Positions 49,151-57,968 are shown, counted from the stretch's first letter. The stretch is 64,000 nucleotides of DNA from JAWVYT01 sp046483065 (GCA_046483065.1 JAWODW010000037.1:75691-139690), one strand, 5' to 3'. Program-made: numbers and translations. Notes: generated from the letters alone by a model not told the origin.

Positions 49151-50719
49151 TCAGACGATCCCTTCCAGGCGCGCGCCGGGGAGCCGCAGCTCGAAGACGC
49201 TCCCACCGCCGGGCCGCGGCGCATACGAGACGCTGCCGCCCTGGGCCTCGGCCACGCTCCGGGCGATGGCCAGCCCGAGCCCCGTCCCCTGACCACCGGC
49301 GGCCGAAGCGGACCGGAAGAACGGCTCGAACAGCCGGGACCGCTCCCTGGCCGGCACGCCCGGACCCCGATCCAGGACCCGGAGGCGAAGGCCGTCCCGG
49401 TCCTGCTCCACCTCGATCCCCACCGATCCGGGATCCGGCGAGTGACGGAGCGCGTTCTCCAGCAGGTTGGTGAGCGCCCGGAGGGAATGGACGAAATCGA
49501 ACCGCCCCACGGGAAGGTCGCCCCCCGGCAGCCGGACCTGCACATCGCCGGACCCGGGCAGGCTCCCGATCCGCTGGAGGGCGGCACCGATGAGGTCCTC
49601 CGCCGCGTTCAGCTCCAGCTCCATGGGCACCCCGCCCACCCGGAGTCGGGAAAGGTCGAGGAGGTCGGTGACCAGACGGTTCAGCCGATCCGCCTCCTCT
49701 TCGATCACGGCGGCCCGCTCCTCTCCTTCGACCCGGAGCTCGTTGGCCGTCGCCCGGATGGACGTCAGGGGCGTACGCAGGTCGTGGGAGAGGCTCGCCA
49801 GCACCTCGTCCTTCAGCCGGTCGGCCTCCCGCAGCGCCGCCACGCGGGCCGCCTCGGCCGCGAGACGCGTCCGCTCCACCGCAAGCGCCGCGTAATAGGC
49901 CAGGGCGTCGGCGAAGCTCACGTGCGTCTCCTGGAACTCGAGACCCGCCGGGTCCACCAGCCGGAGCACGCCCAGGGTACGGTCCCGGACCCGCAGCGGG
50001 ACGATCAGCTCCACGAAGTCGTCGGACAGCGGCAGGATGTCGGCCAACGCCCTGTCCGACGGCATCCGCTGATACGTGCCGCCTCGCTTCACGGCCACGA
50101 TCCGCCGCTCGGCCAGCGCCACCTCCACCAGGTCGCTGGTCGGATCGTCGGCATCCGCCAGCAGACGCCCGTCCACCAGCTCGGCCCACTCCAGGTCGCC
50201 ACGGAGCCGGATCCGGGCGTCCTCCACGGGCAGCTCGGAACGGATCACCCGCGCGATGGCCGTGATCGCCTCCTCGGCACGCCCCACCGAGAGGCTCTCC
50301 GCACCGAGTCCCGCCAGCCGGTCGATCTCCCGGGCCCGCTGCTCCGCCACCGCCGTGGCTCGCTGCTGCCGGTGCAGCAGCTCCGCCGCCACGCTCCCCG
50401 TGATGAGGAACGCGCCCAGCACGCCCCAGTCCAGCGGCTCCGCCACCCGGAAGGTGTGGAACGGCGGGATCAGGAAGAAGTTGAACGTGAGGAACGACGC
50501 GACGGAGACGACCAGCCCCACGATCCGCCCGGCGCGGGCGCTCCCGGCCAGCACCACCAGGAGGAAGGCCAGGGCCATGTGCGCCTTGTCGACCCGAGGG
50601 GTCAGGCCCCGGAGCACCGCCGTGGTGGCCGCCACCACCAGCAGCCAGACCAGCAGCGACCGCCACGGGACGCGCCGCGCCCAGGCCGGCTCAGTCCACG
50701 ATCTCGAATCGATAGCCAA
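49151..50719 (-). CDS. KdpD-like sensor histidine kinase lacking the N-terminal KdpD/UspA domains
   Basis: No ATG lies near; I propose the TTG at 50719, with GGAG upstream, overlapping kdpE by 29 bases. The result is about 522 residues. It begins with the four-helix DUF4118 membrane domain (LLVWLLVVAATTAVL, LTFNFFLIPPFHTFRV), then a GAF domain (about 130-270), then HisKA with the phospho-His in ASLSHDLRTPLTSI, and HATPase (NLLENALRHS, DRGPGVPARER, GQGTGLGLAIARS). KdpD normally carries a further 400 N-terminal residues that bind ATP and c-di-AMP; these are missing. Likely senses K+ or turgor. Confidence 0.88.
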   Translation of the reverse strand: MAIDSRSWTEPAWARRVPWRSLLVWLLVVAATTAVLRGLTPRVDKAHMALAFLLVVLAGSARAGRIVGLVVSVASFLTFNFFLIPPFHTFRVAEPLDWGVLGAFLITGSVAAELLHRQQRATAVAEQRAREIDRLAGLGAESLSVGRAEEAITAIARVIRSELPVEDARIRLRGDLEWAELVDGRLLADADDPTSDLVEVALAERRIVAVKRGGTYQRMPSDRALADILPLSDDFVELIVPLRVRDRTLGVLRLVDPAGLEFQETHVSFADALAYYAALAVERTRLAAEAARVAALREADRLKDEVLASLSHDLRTPLTSIRATANELRVEGEERAAVIEEEADRLNRLVTDLLDLSRLRVGGVPMELELNAAEDLIGAALQRIGSLPGSGDVQVRLPGGDLPVGRFDFVHSLRALTNLLENALRHSPDPGSVGIEVEQDRDGLRLRVLDRGPGVPARERSRLFEPFFRSASAAGGQGTGLGLAIARSVAEAQGGSVSYAPRPGGGSVFELRLPGARLEGIV

Positions 50720-51395
50720 CGCCTGGCTCCGTGATGATGAGCTCGGGCCGCACCGCGTCCGGCTCCAGCTTCCGGCGCAGCTGCGCAACGTACACCCGCA
50801 GGTACTGCTGGGGATCGCCCGACGACGTGGCCCACACCTCCCGGAACAGCTGCCGATGGGTCAGCGTCTTCCCACGATGCCGCAGGAACGTCCGAAGCAG
50901 CTCCCACTCCGTGGGCGTGAGGTGCACGTCCTCGCCCGCCTTCCGCACCGTCCGGGCACCCGGGTCGATGACCAGGCCACGGGTCTCCACCACACCGTCC
51001 CCGTCCGGGGCCTCGGCCAGTCGCGCCCGCCGCAGCTGGGCCCGAACCCGCGCCTGCAGCTCCCGCGGGCTGAACGGCTTGGTGATGTAGTCGTCGGCCC
51101 CCGCGTCCAGCAGCCGCACCTTCTCCGACTCGCTGTGGTGCGCCGAAAGCACGATGATCGGCACCGTGGTCCACTTCCGCAGCTCCGCGCAGACCCACAG
51201 CCCCGGCCTGTCCGGGAGCCCGAGGTCCAGGATGACCAGGTCGGGACGCTGCGCCGCCGCCTGGGCCACCCCGTCCTCCGCCGTGTCCGCCGCGATCACC
51301 TTGCCGAGATCAGAGGACAGCGCACTACGGACGGCACGCACGATGTGCGGCTCATCATCGATGACCAGCGCGGTGGCTGTCGGTTCGGACGCCAT
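50691..51395 (-). CDS. kdpE: OmpR/KdpE-family response regulator
   Basis: 234 residues from the ATG at 51395. Receiver domain with phospho-acceptor Asp in DLVILDLGLPDRPG and Lys in DYITKPFSPREL; winged-helix output domain ending HRQLFREVWATSSGDPQQYLRVYVAQLRRKLEPD...IITEPGVGYRF, very close to KdpE. Its gene overlaps the sensor kinase. No kdpFABC is in the window; the adjacent trkH-trkA genes are the plausible target. Confidence 0.9.
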   Translation of the reverse strand: MASEPTATALVIDDEPHIVRAVRSALSSDLGKVIAADTAEDGVAQAAAQRPDLVILDLGLPDRPGLWVCAELRKWTTVPIIVLSAHHSESEKVRLLDAGADDYITKPFSPRELQARVRAQLRRARLAEAPDGDGVVETRGLVIDPGARTVRKAGEDVHLTPTEWELLRTFLRHRGKTLTHRQLFREVWATSSGDPQQYLRVYVAQLRRKLEPDAVRPELIITEPGVGYRFEIVD

Positions 51396-51531
51396 GGAAT
51401 CCGTGGGCGGTGGGCGCGAGCTGCCGTCACGGAAAGATGGAGCACGGTCCGGCGAGACGCGAGCCGGCCCGTGGACCCGGATCCGCCAGGCCCTGTCCGG
51501 ATGACAGGGTACCTGACGGCCGTCGCCCTCG

Positions 51532-52215
51532 CTATCGGCGGGCTGTGCCGTCGTGACCGCCCTGCGCCCCGGCGTCACTCTGCATCATGCCGCCCTGCAT
51601 GTTCCCCTGCATACCACCGTCCTCCGTCATGCCCTGGGGCATCTCTCCCTGCCGCATCTCCTTCATCATCGACCCGGCCAGCTCCAGACGCTCCCGCTGT
51701 TCGGCGGTGAGCAGCTCGCGAGCCTCGACAGCGGCACGGGCCATGGCGGTGTGGGCCAGTACCATATGGCTGCTCGCTTCACGGAGCTGGGCCTCGTAGG
51801 TGTCCAGGTCCGGCGAGTCCGAATCCAGCAGCTTCGACGCGGAGCGCATCGCCTGCATGCCCTGCATCATGTGCTGGCGCATCTCCTGCCCTGTCGACTC
51901 CTGCAACGCCTCCAGCTGCGTCACCTGGTCTTCGGTCAGCTCCAGCGACGCCTGCAGCCGCAGGATCATGCCGGGACCGGCGGCCATCCCCATCATGCCG
52001 CCCATCATACCGCCCATCATCCCCTGCTGGCCGTGCATGCCCTGCATCATCTGCATCATGCCGCCCTGCATCATGCCGCCCTGCATCATCCCGGGCTGAC
52101 CCTGCATCACGCCGCCCCGGGCGCTGTCCTGCCGCGCTCCATGGTGGCCCTGTGCCATCGCAGGCCCAGCCACCAGTGCGGCCGCCACCGTCAATGCTGT
52201 AATCACGTTTCGCAT
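51532..52215 (-). CDS. Met-rich periplasmic Spy/CpxP-like protein
   Basis: 227 residues with a signal peptide ending AMAQG. Residues about 37-80 contain 17 Met among about 44 residues, in repeated MQGGMM/MMGG units. The middle part (LELTEDQVTQLEALQESTGQEMRQHM...LTAEQRERLE) is an LTxxQ helical hairpin as in Spy and CpxP. A second Met-rich segment ends the protein. Methionine clusters bind Cu(I), so copper buffering or chaperoning is a fair inference. AAGG before the ATG. It lies 25 bases downstream of the SHOCT gene. Confidence 0.8.
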   Translation of the reverse strand: MRNVITALTVAAALVAGPAMAQGHHGARQDSARGGVMQGQPGMMQGGMMQGGMMQMMQGMHGQQGMMGGMMGGMMGMAAGPGMILRLQASLELTEDQVTQLEALQESTGQEMRQHMMQGMQAMRSASKLLDSDSPDLDTYEAQLREASSHMVLAHTAMARAAVEARELLTAEQRERLELAGSMMKEMRQGEMPQGMTEDGGMQGNMQGGMMQSDAGAQGGHDGTARR

Positions 52216-52240
52216 AGTCCTTGTCCCTTTCAGCTCAGTT

Positions 52241-52513
52241 TCAGTCGCGCCGCAGCTCGTTCAGCCTGCGACGATACGTCTCCTCATCGATCTCGCCCCG
52301 CGCGTACTGCTCGCGCAGCGCCTCCTCGGCGCGGTCCCTGCCCCGCCCCCTGGGCTCATCTCGCCCCGGCCACCGGCCATCGGCCACCGCCCAGACCACG
52401 AGGATCAGGACCACCAGGATCAACAACCATCCGAACATCATGCCCCAGCCTCCCCATCCCATGTGGGCACCGTCTGAGGGCCATCCCTGGACGATCGCCA
52501 GCATCGTATTCAT
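52241..52513 (-). CDS. SHOCT-domain small membrane protein
   Basis: 90 residues from the ATG at 52513, with GGGAG upstream. An N-terminal Gly/Trp/Met segment, one membrane helix (FGWLLILVVLILVVWAVA), then a SHOCT motif (EEALREQYARGEIDEETYRRRLNELRRD). Such proteins often accompany copper or heavy-metal genes. It begins the short operon with the Met-rich protein. Confidence 0.8.
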   Translation of the reverse strand: MNTMLAIVQGWPSDGAHMGWGGWGMMFGWLLILVVLILVVWAVADGRWPGRDEPRGRGRDRAEEALREQYARGEIDEETYRRRLNELRRD

Positions 52514-52721
52514 CCAATCAACTCCCTTTATCGACCCGGCCCCGGATCCACCGGCCGTAACCTCACCTCTTCGGCCGGCGGCTCCGGATCCTCGCCGTTC
52601 ACCTGTTTCCGGTCTTGTTGACCATACAGTAATACACGGCCGGTGAAGCAGGCGTGAGGCCGGCATGAAGGCTTTTTCACCCGGCACCTCGCGGCCGTCC
52701 GCGCGCTGAATCGACCCGGGG

Positions 52722-52767
52722 TTGCCCCAGCCGGCGCACTGATACATTATTCCAGCAAACGATGGAA
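52722..52767 (+). promoter_or_regulatory. Promoter and operator of the ArsR-rhodanese operon
   Basis: TTGCCC (52722-52727), 17-bp spacer, CATTAT (52745-52750). Immediately downstream TTCCA (52750-52754) and TGGAA (52763-52767) form a 5-8-5 inverted repeat, a likely autoregulatory site. The 8-base spacing recalls BigR-type sites; the bases differ. Confidence 0.5.
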
Positions 52768-52780
52768 CATGGAGGCCGCC

Positions 52781-53476
52781 ATGGAGTTCGGGGACGCAAA
52801 GAAGGAACTGCTGAGCCAGTTCGCGCGGATCGGGAAGGCGGTGTCGAGCCCCGCCCGCCTGGAGCTGCTGGACCTGCTGGCCCAGGGCGAGAAGCCCGTG
52901 GAGATGCTGGCCGAACAGGCCGGGCTCTCGGTGACGAACACGAGCAACCACCTGAAGGAGCTGCGGAACGCGGCGCTGGTGGCCACGCGGAAGGAGGGAC
53001 TCTACGTCTACTACCGTCTGGCGGATCCGGCGGTGTACGAGTTCCTGCGCTGCCTGGAGGACATCGCGGCGAGTCAGCTGGCGGAGGTTCGGGAGATCGT
53101 GAACGACTACTTCCGGGAGCCGGAGGCGCTGGAGCCGGTCGAGGCCGGCGATCTGCTGGAACGGCTCCGGGCGGACGACGTGATGGTGTTGGACGTCCGT
53201 CCCCAGGACGAGTACGCGGCGGGCCACATCCCCGGGGCGCTGTCGATCCCGGCGGGCGAGCTGGAGCGACGGCTCTCGGAGCTGCCCCGGGAGCGGGAGG
53301 TGGTGGCGTACTGCCGGGGCCCGTACTGCGTGCTGGCGCTGCAGGCGGTGGAGGTGCTGCGGGCGGCCGGCTACCGGGCGCGTCGCATGGAGATCGGGCT
53401 GCCGGACTGGCGCGCCGGCGGCCTGGCCGTGGAGGGAACCGCGCCGACAACCGACGAAGAGAAAGAGACGGAGTGA
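52781..53476 (+). CDS. ArsR-family regulator fused to a rhodanese domain
   Basis: 231 residues from the ATG at 52781 (GGAGG five bases upstream; an ATG at 52769 is also in frame). N-terminal ArsR winged helix (IGKAVSSPARLELLDLLAQGEKPVEMLAEQAGLSVTNTSNHLKELRNAALVATRKEGLYVYYRL) without a metal site, then from about residue 120 a rhodanese domain (VLDVRPQDEYAAGHIPGALSIP) with an active Cys loop VAYCRGPYCVLALQAVEVLR. The fusion suggests a sensor of persulfide or other reactive sulfur. The dsrE-like gene follows with one base of overlap (TGATG). Confidence 0.9.
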   Translation: MEFGDAKKELLSQFARIGKAVSSPARLELLDLLAQGEKPVEMLAEQAGLSVTNTSNHLKELRNAALVATRKEGLYVYYRLADPAVYEFLRCLEDIAASQLAEVREIVNDYFREPEALEPVEAGDLLERLRADDVMVLDVRPQDEYAAGHIPGALSIPAGELERRLSELPREREVVAYCRGPYCVLALQAVEVLRAAGYRARRMEIGLPDWRAGGLAVEGTAPTTDEEKETE

Positions 53477-53826
53477 TGCGGACACTGTTGATCATGAATG
53501 ACCCGCCCTACGGCACGGAGCGGGCGTACAACGGACTGCGGCTGGCGAACTCGCTGGCCAGACGGGAAGGCCAGGAGGCGAAGGTGTTCCTCATGGGCGA
53601 CGGGGCCTCGTGCGCGAAGTCCGGCCAGACGCTCCCCAAGGGCTACTACAGCATGGAGCGGATGCTCAAGGGCTTCCACGGGAAGGGCGGCGAGACGGGC
53701 GTGTGCGGGACGTGCATGGATGCCCGGGGTCTGACCGATGACGAGCTGGTGGAGGGCGCGCGCCGGAGCACGCTCGACGAGCTCACGGACTGGACCGTAT
53801 GGGCCGACAAGGTCGTGGTATTCTGA
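53476..53826 (+). CDS. DsrE/DsrF-family protein
   Basis: 116 residues, starting on the last base of the previous stop. DsrE fold: LLIMNDPPYGTERAYNGLRLANSLARREG, then KVFLMGDGASCAKSGQTLPKGYYSMERMLKGF and ETGVCGTCMDARGLTDDELVEGA. The GVCGTCMDARG motif carries two cysteines that can accept persulfide sulfur. Together with the ArsR-rhodanese it forms a small sulfur-handling operon. Confidence 0.9.
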   Translation: MRTLLIMNDPPYGTERAYNGLRLANSLARREGQEAKVFLMGDGASCAKSGQTLPKGYYSMERMLKGFHGKGGETGVCGTCMDARGLTDDELVEGARRSTLDELTDWTVWADKVVVF

Positions 53827-53827
53827 G

Positions 53828-54658
53828 ATGCAGGCCCGGCTGGAGCCGGACGGGTACACGGCCTGGTTCGGGAGCGAGCTGGGCGAGCGGGTCTGGCGGG
53901 ACGAGCGCAGGGCGCTGAACCACGCCCTGGGTGAGGTGGCCGGCCGCACCGTCCTGGACGTGGGCGCCGGCGACGGCCGCCTGGCCCGGGAGCTGGCCGC
54001 CCGGGGAGCGCGCGTGGTCGCCCTCGACCGATCGGCGGACATGCTGGCGGCCGCGGGTGCGGGAGACGGACCTGGATCCGGGCTGACGCGGGTCCGGGCG
54101 GACGCCGTGGCGCTGCCGTTCCCCGACGGCTCGTTCGATCGGGTCATCGCCGTGACGGTGCTCTGCTTCGCGGACCGACCCGGCGAGATGATCCGCGAGA
54201 TGGCCCGGGTCGCGAGGCCCGGCGGACGGGTGGTCCTGGGCGAGCTGGGGCGCTGGAGCACCTGGTCGCTCGCCCGCCGGGTCCGGGGCTGGTTGGGCGA
54301 CGAGCTGTGGGCGACGGCCCGGTTCCGTACGGCACCGGAGCTCCGGCAGCTCCTGGCGCGGGCCGGGCTCCGGCCCGGGCCGGTGCACGGAGCGGTCTTC
54401 TACCCGCGGAGCGTGTACGCCGCCCGGCTCCTGGGCCCCGTGGACCGCCGGTTCGGACGGCACACCACCATCGGCGCAGCGTTCCTCGCCGTCGCCGGTG
54501 TCAACGTCGACGAGGGGTCGGCCGGGGGATATTCACGCAGCGGTACTACCTCGCCGGGGTGCGGGGAGGGTTCGGGACGGTCACGATCGGCCGCCATTCC
54601 ACCGCCTACAAGATGGCCGGCCTGCGGCTGGATCCTTTCTATGACACGTCCACGCTGA
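53828..54658 (+). CDS. SAM-dependent methyltransferase with an aberrant C-terminus joined to porin DNA
   Basis: Begins one base after the DsrE stop. Residues 1-230 are a normal class I methyltransferase: motif I TVLDVGAGDGRLARELAARG, acidic strand VVALDRSADML, RADAVALPFPDGSFDRVIAVTVLCF, VARPGGRVVLGELGR. The last 45 residues (from about VNVDEGSAGG, near 54510) are translated from porin DNA in the wrong frame and look like nonsense. A deletion or recombination has joined the two genes. The enzyme core may still function. Confidence 0.75.
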   Translation: MQARLEPDGYTAWFGSELGERVWRDERRALNHALGEVAGRTVLDVGAGDGRLARELAARGARVVALDRSADMLAAAGAGDGPGSGLTRVRADAVALPFPDGSFDRVIAVTVLCFADRPGEMIREMARVARPGGRVVLGELGRWSTWSLARRVRGWLGDELWATARFRTAPELRQLLARAGLRPGPVHGAVFYPRSVYAARLLGPVDRRFGRHTTIGAAFLAVAGVNVDEGSAGGYSRSGTTSPGCGEGSGRSRSAAIPPPTRWPACGWILSMTRPR

Positions 54659-55172
54659 GCGCCGGGGGCGGCGTGCCTTCCACGGGTCCCTTCGCCGGCG
54701 CGAGCTTCGGCCTCTCCAATCTTGGACGGACCGGGCCCTCACCTATACCTCGCCTGCCCTCGGGGGGATCACCGGGTACGCCGCGGCCTACCTCGACACG
54801 GAGTCCGAGCACGACTACGGCCTCGGAGCCGAATACCGGAGCGACGGCCTGGGCGCGGGCGTGCAGTACTACGACGCCGGCAGCGACCGGAACTGGGTGC
54901 AGACGGCCGGGGTCGACCACGCGCTGCGGGGCCACGCGTCGGGCACGATGGAGGCGACCCCCGAGCTGACCGTCGCCGCGGCGGTGGGCCACGTGGACGA
55001 CGGGCCCGTTCACCCCGTCGCCGGGACGGGCATCCACGCGGGGGTCTTCTACACCCTCCTGCCGGGCGCACGGGTCCATGCACTCTATTCGCGCGTCGAC
55101 CCGACCACGGGCGCGGCCCGCAGCAACCTGGCGCTCGGGCTGACGTACGGCTTTTCGCTCCGGCAGCCATGA
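54529..55172 (+). pseudogene. Porin fragment, 5'-truncated and frameshifted
   Basis: From 54529 the frame reads IFTQRYYLAGVRGGFGTVTIGRHSTAYKMAGLRLDPFYDTS...GASFGLSNL, text of Gram-negative general porins. Near 54721 the match moves to another frame (WTDRALTYTSPALGGITGYAAAYLDTES...LGAGVQYYD...LALGLTYGFSLRQP) and runs to a stop at 55172. The signal peptide and first strands are missing and the 5' end is fused to the methyltransferase gene. A one-base-type shift plus loss of the start makes it non-functional. Confidence 0.8.
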
Positions 55173-55206
55173 CCGTGGACACCCACGACACGCTCCAGCC
55201 GGTCCG

Positions 55207-56013
55207 TTACGGCTGAGCTGACATGGGCACGCCGTGCCACTCGAGCACCCGGCGGAGGTACCCGACCCCCGCCACCACGCCGAGGCGTCCGACGGCGCCG
55301 GACACCAGACCCACCAGATAGCCGCCGTCGTCGATCACCGGCGAGCCGCTCGTGTCGACCGGATCCACGTCGGGGTCGAGGGGCTGGACGTAGTAGTAGG
55401 TGGGAAAGCCGCGGAACACCTGTAAGGGGCTGAGGGCCGGGTCCCGGTCCCGCCGCTCCGCCCTGCTGCGGCCGACGGCGTACATCGTGTCGCCCGGCTC
55501 CAGCGGGGTATGGCGGACCTTCAGCGGATGGACGCCGTCCGCCCATTCCCCGAGTTCGAAGACCAGCCAGTCCCTGTCCTTCAACCCGCTGAAATCCCCG
55601 ATGCGCTCGGTCGAGTCGGCGTTCATGAGCCGCCGGACGGTGACCACCCGGGCGGTGTCCCGACTGGAGCGAAACCACCATCCGCGGAAGTCGTCACCGA
55701 GGGCGACGGAGTGGAGCCCCTGCCGGCGCTCGAACAGCATGAACAGGTGCTTGGCGGTGGCGCCCACCGTGTCGGCACCGGTGTCGATGGTGAAGGCGTT
55801 GGCCAGGTAGGAATACGACGTGTCGGTGAACACGACGTCGTTGCTCAACGCGAAGTCCGGCCACTCCGACACCGGCCGGTCGACCCACGGCTCCGGCGGG
55901 AGCGTCGCGGACCGGGCGTCCCCGTCTCCTCCGCATCCCCCGCCGGCCGTCAGGGCCAGGAGGAGCAGGGCGCGGGAATGCCGTGCGAGCGATGGTCGTC
56001 TGCGAGGCGTCAT
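55207..56013 (-). CDS. Trypsin-fold serine protease-like lipoprotein
   Basis: 268 residues from the ATG at 56013. Signal with lipobox-like AGGGC near residue 26. The chain has a chymotrypsin-like order: a His in VGATAKHLFMLFE (as in TAxH), an Asp-containing middle, and DTSGSPVIDDGGYLVGLVSGA, where SGSPV corresponds to GxSG(G/S)P at the nucleophile Ser. The Gly two before Ser is replaced by Thr. It could be an active protease or a degenerate one. Confidence 0.7.
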   Translation of the reverse strand: MTPRRRPSLARHSRALLLLALTAGGGCGGDGDARSATLPPEPWVDRPVSEWPDFALSNDVVFTDTSYSYLANAFTIDTGADTVGATAKHLFMLFERRQGLHSVALGDDFRGWWFRSSRDTARVVTVRRLMNADSTERIGDFSGLKDRDWLVFELGEWADGVHPLKVRHTPLEPGDTMYAVGRSRAERRDRDPALSPLQVFRGFPTYYYVQPLDPDVDPVDTSGSPVIDDGGYLVGLVSGAVGRLGVVAGVGYLRRVLEWHGVPMSAQP

Positions 56014-56096
56014 CGTGCGTCTCCCGTTCAGAGCGCGGTCACTCAACCTACGGGATCCGGTTCCGGGGGGCTTCAATCCTGCAATATGGAAGTGTT

Positions 56097-56168
56097 GCGA
56101 CTTGACCTCCCGCCCCGGATTCCGGCAGCTCTCGCCCATGCAAGCCGTCGAGCAGGACGCCGGAGCTC
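56097..56168 (+). repeat. 72-bp direct repeat, copy 1 (remnant of a cassette 5' end)
   Basis: Matches 58252-58323 at about 65 of 72 positions by eye. In copy 2 this segment is the upstream region and first codons of a two-gene cassette; here it encodes MQAVEQDAGALRG and then runs into an IS110 remnant. It therefore looks like a second cassette destroyed by an insertion. Confidence 0.75.
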
Positions 56169-56169
56169 T

Positions 56170-56440
56170 TCGGGGCGCCCTCGAGCCTCTTCGGGTCGTA
56201 GGGCTCCCCGGCTCGCCACACCGCCAGCACGACGGAAGCGATCTGGCGGGCGATCGTCAGCTTCGCCAGGTTCGGGTTCGTGCCCCTGTCCCGGAGCCTC
56301 AGGTAGTGCCATCGGCTCGGCTCGTCTTCCCGCGACCGATCACCGTCGTGGCCGCTCCCTTGATGATCGCCTTCAGCGTGTGTTTGAAGTTGCGGTTCAG
56401 GTCCCGGGACGAGCTGGGCGGCGTTCTGTCCGATCAGACC
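56170..56440 (-). pseudogene. IS110-family transposase remnant (C-terminal part, frameshifted)
   Basis: On the minus strand one frame reads SSRDLNRNFKHTLKAIIKGAATTVIGR and, after a frameshift near 56320, another reads WHYLRLRDRGTNPNLAKLTIARQIASVVLAVWRAGEPYDPKR. Together these match the C-terminal domain (Transposase_20) of IS110-family transposases. The N-terminal DEDD domain is absent. No intact element ends are seen. Confidence 0.78.
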
Positions 56441-56530
56441 GGGCAGGCTTCCTGTTCCGAGCCTTGCTCTCCGTCGCCGGGGGCGTCTAGACTGAGGCAC
56501 GCACCGAGCCACTGAAAGGAATGAGCGATC

Positions 56531-57679
56531 ATGGACTTCGAGCTGACCAAGGAGCAGCAGGCCATCCAGGCGGCCGCACGCGAGTTCGCCAGGGGCGAGT
56601 TCGACCGCGAGCGCGCTCTGGAGCTGGAGCGGAACCACGAGTACCCGAAGGACATCCAGGAGAAGGCGGGTCAGGAGGGTCTCATCGGGCTCCACTTCCC
56701 CGTCGAGTACGAGGGGTCCGCGTATGGCGCGCTCGAGAACGCCATCGTAGTCGAGGAGCTGTGCCGCGCCGACTCCGGCATCGGCACCGCCGTCATGATC
56801 GCCGACTTCGCCTCGGAGAACATCCTCCACTTCGGCACCGACCACCAGAAGAAGACGTGGCTGCCGAAGGTCGCGCTGGGCGAGGCCATCTCCGCCGGCT
56901 GCATCACGGAGCCGGACCACGGCAGCGACATCACGCGCATGGACACGACCGCCGTAAAGGACGGCGACGAGTGGGTGGTCAACGGCACCAAGACGTTCAT
57001 CACCAATGCCGGGATCGCATCGTTCTACATCGTGATCTGCCAGACCGACCCGGAGGCGGGGCACCGCGGCCAGTCCATGATCCTGGTGGAGGCGGACCGA
57101 GAGGGGATCGGGGTCGCCAACGTCGGGGAGAAGATGGGGATCCGGATGATCCCCACGGGTGAGATACACTTCAAGAACGTGCGCGTCCCGCTGGAGAACC
57201 TGGTGGGCGAGGAAGGCCGCGGCTTCTACCAGATCCTCGAGTTCTTCGACGAGAGCCGGATCGAGACCGCGGCGCAGGCCCTCGGCATCGGCCAGGGTGC
57301 GTTCGACCGCGCGCTGGCCTACGTGAAGGGGCGCGAGCAGTTCGGCAAGAAGATCGCCGAGTTCCAGGTCACGCAGCACAAGATCGCCGAGATGGCCACG
57401 AAGCTCGAGCTGGCGCGGCTGCTCACCTACAAGGCCGCCTGGAACTTCGACCAGGGCCGGATCGACCCGAAACTCACCTCCATGGCGAAGTACTGGGTCG
57501 CCCACGCGGCCGTCGAAGTGGCCGACGAGGCCATCCAGCTCATGGGCGGCTACGGCTACATGACCGAGTTCGAGGTGGAGCGGATGTACCGCGACGTCCG
57601 GATCACGGAGATCTACGAGGGCACGCGCGAGATCCAGAAGAACACCATCGCCAGCCAGGTCATCGGCAAGCTGAAGTAG
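56531..57679 (+). CDS. Acyl-CoA dehydrogenase
   Basis: 382 residues, the normal length. FAD/acyl-CoA signatures: ISAGCITEPDHGSDITRMDTTAV, WVVNGTKTFITNAGIA, REQFGKKIAEFQVTQHKIAEMATKLE, QLMGGYGYMTEFEVERMYRDVRITEIYEGTREIQ, where the catalytic Glu is in IYEGT. It oxidises acyl-CoA to 2-enoyl-CoA in fatty acid degradation; chain length cannot be told. AAAGGAATGAG upstream. A single gene; no other beta-oxidation gene adjacent. Confidence 0.93.
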   Translation: MDFELTKEQQAIQAAAREFARGEFDRERALELERNHEYPKDIQEKAGQEGLIGLHFPVEYEGSAYGALENAIVVEELCRADSGIGTAVMIADFASENILHFGTDHQKKTWLPKVALGEAISAGCITEPDHGSDITRMDTTAVKDGDEWVVNGTKTFITNAGIASFYIVICQTDPEAGHRGQSMILVEADREGIGVANVGEKMGIRMIPTGEIHFKNVRVPLENLVGEEGRGFYQILEFFDESRIETAAQALGIGQGAFDRALAYVKGREQFGKKIAEFQVTQHKIAEMATKLELARLLTYKAAWNFDQGRIDPKLTSMAKYWVAHAAVEVADEAIQLMGGYGYMTEFEVERMYRDVRITEIYEGTREIQKNTIASQVIGKLK

Positions 57680-57722
57680 GCGAGAGCGGCCGCGGCGTGG
57701 ATCCGGGGCGCCGCCCTGCCCC

Positions 57723-57779
57723 GGATCCCGGTCGTCGCACCGGCACGGATCCCGGTCGTCGCACCGGCACGGATCCCGG
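57723..57779 (+). repeat. 24-bp tandem repeat, about 2.4 units
   Basis: Two identical 24-base units (57723-57746, 57747-57770), beginning GGATCCCGGTCG, and the start of a third. Confidence 0.85.
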
Positions 57780-57968
57780 CGCACTCACACACGCGGTACA
57801 CTTCCGGCTGCGTCCATGCACGCCCCCGGAGAACGAATCGGGTCACCCCTGCAAGCGAGCGACATGCGTTTCCGAAGGTAGCCAGCCACCACGCTGGCGT
57901 CGATTCGCCCGCGCCAACTCTAAGCCGCCGGGGCCGAACGAGACCGCGAAGGCGTGGGCGGTGCCGGC

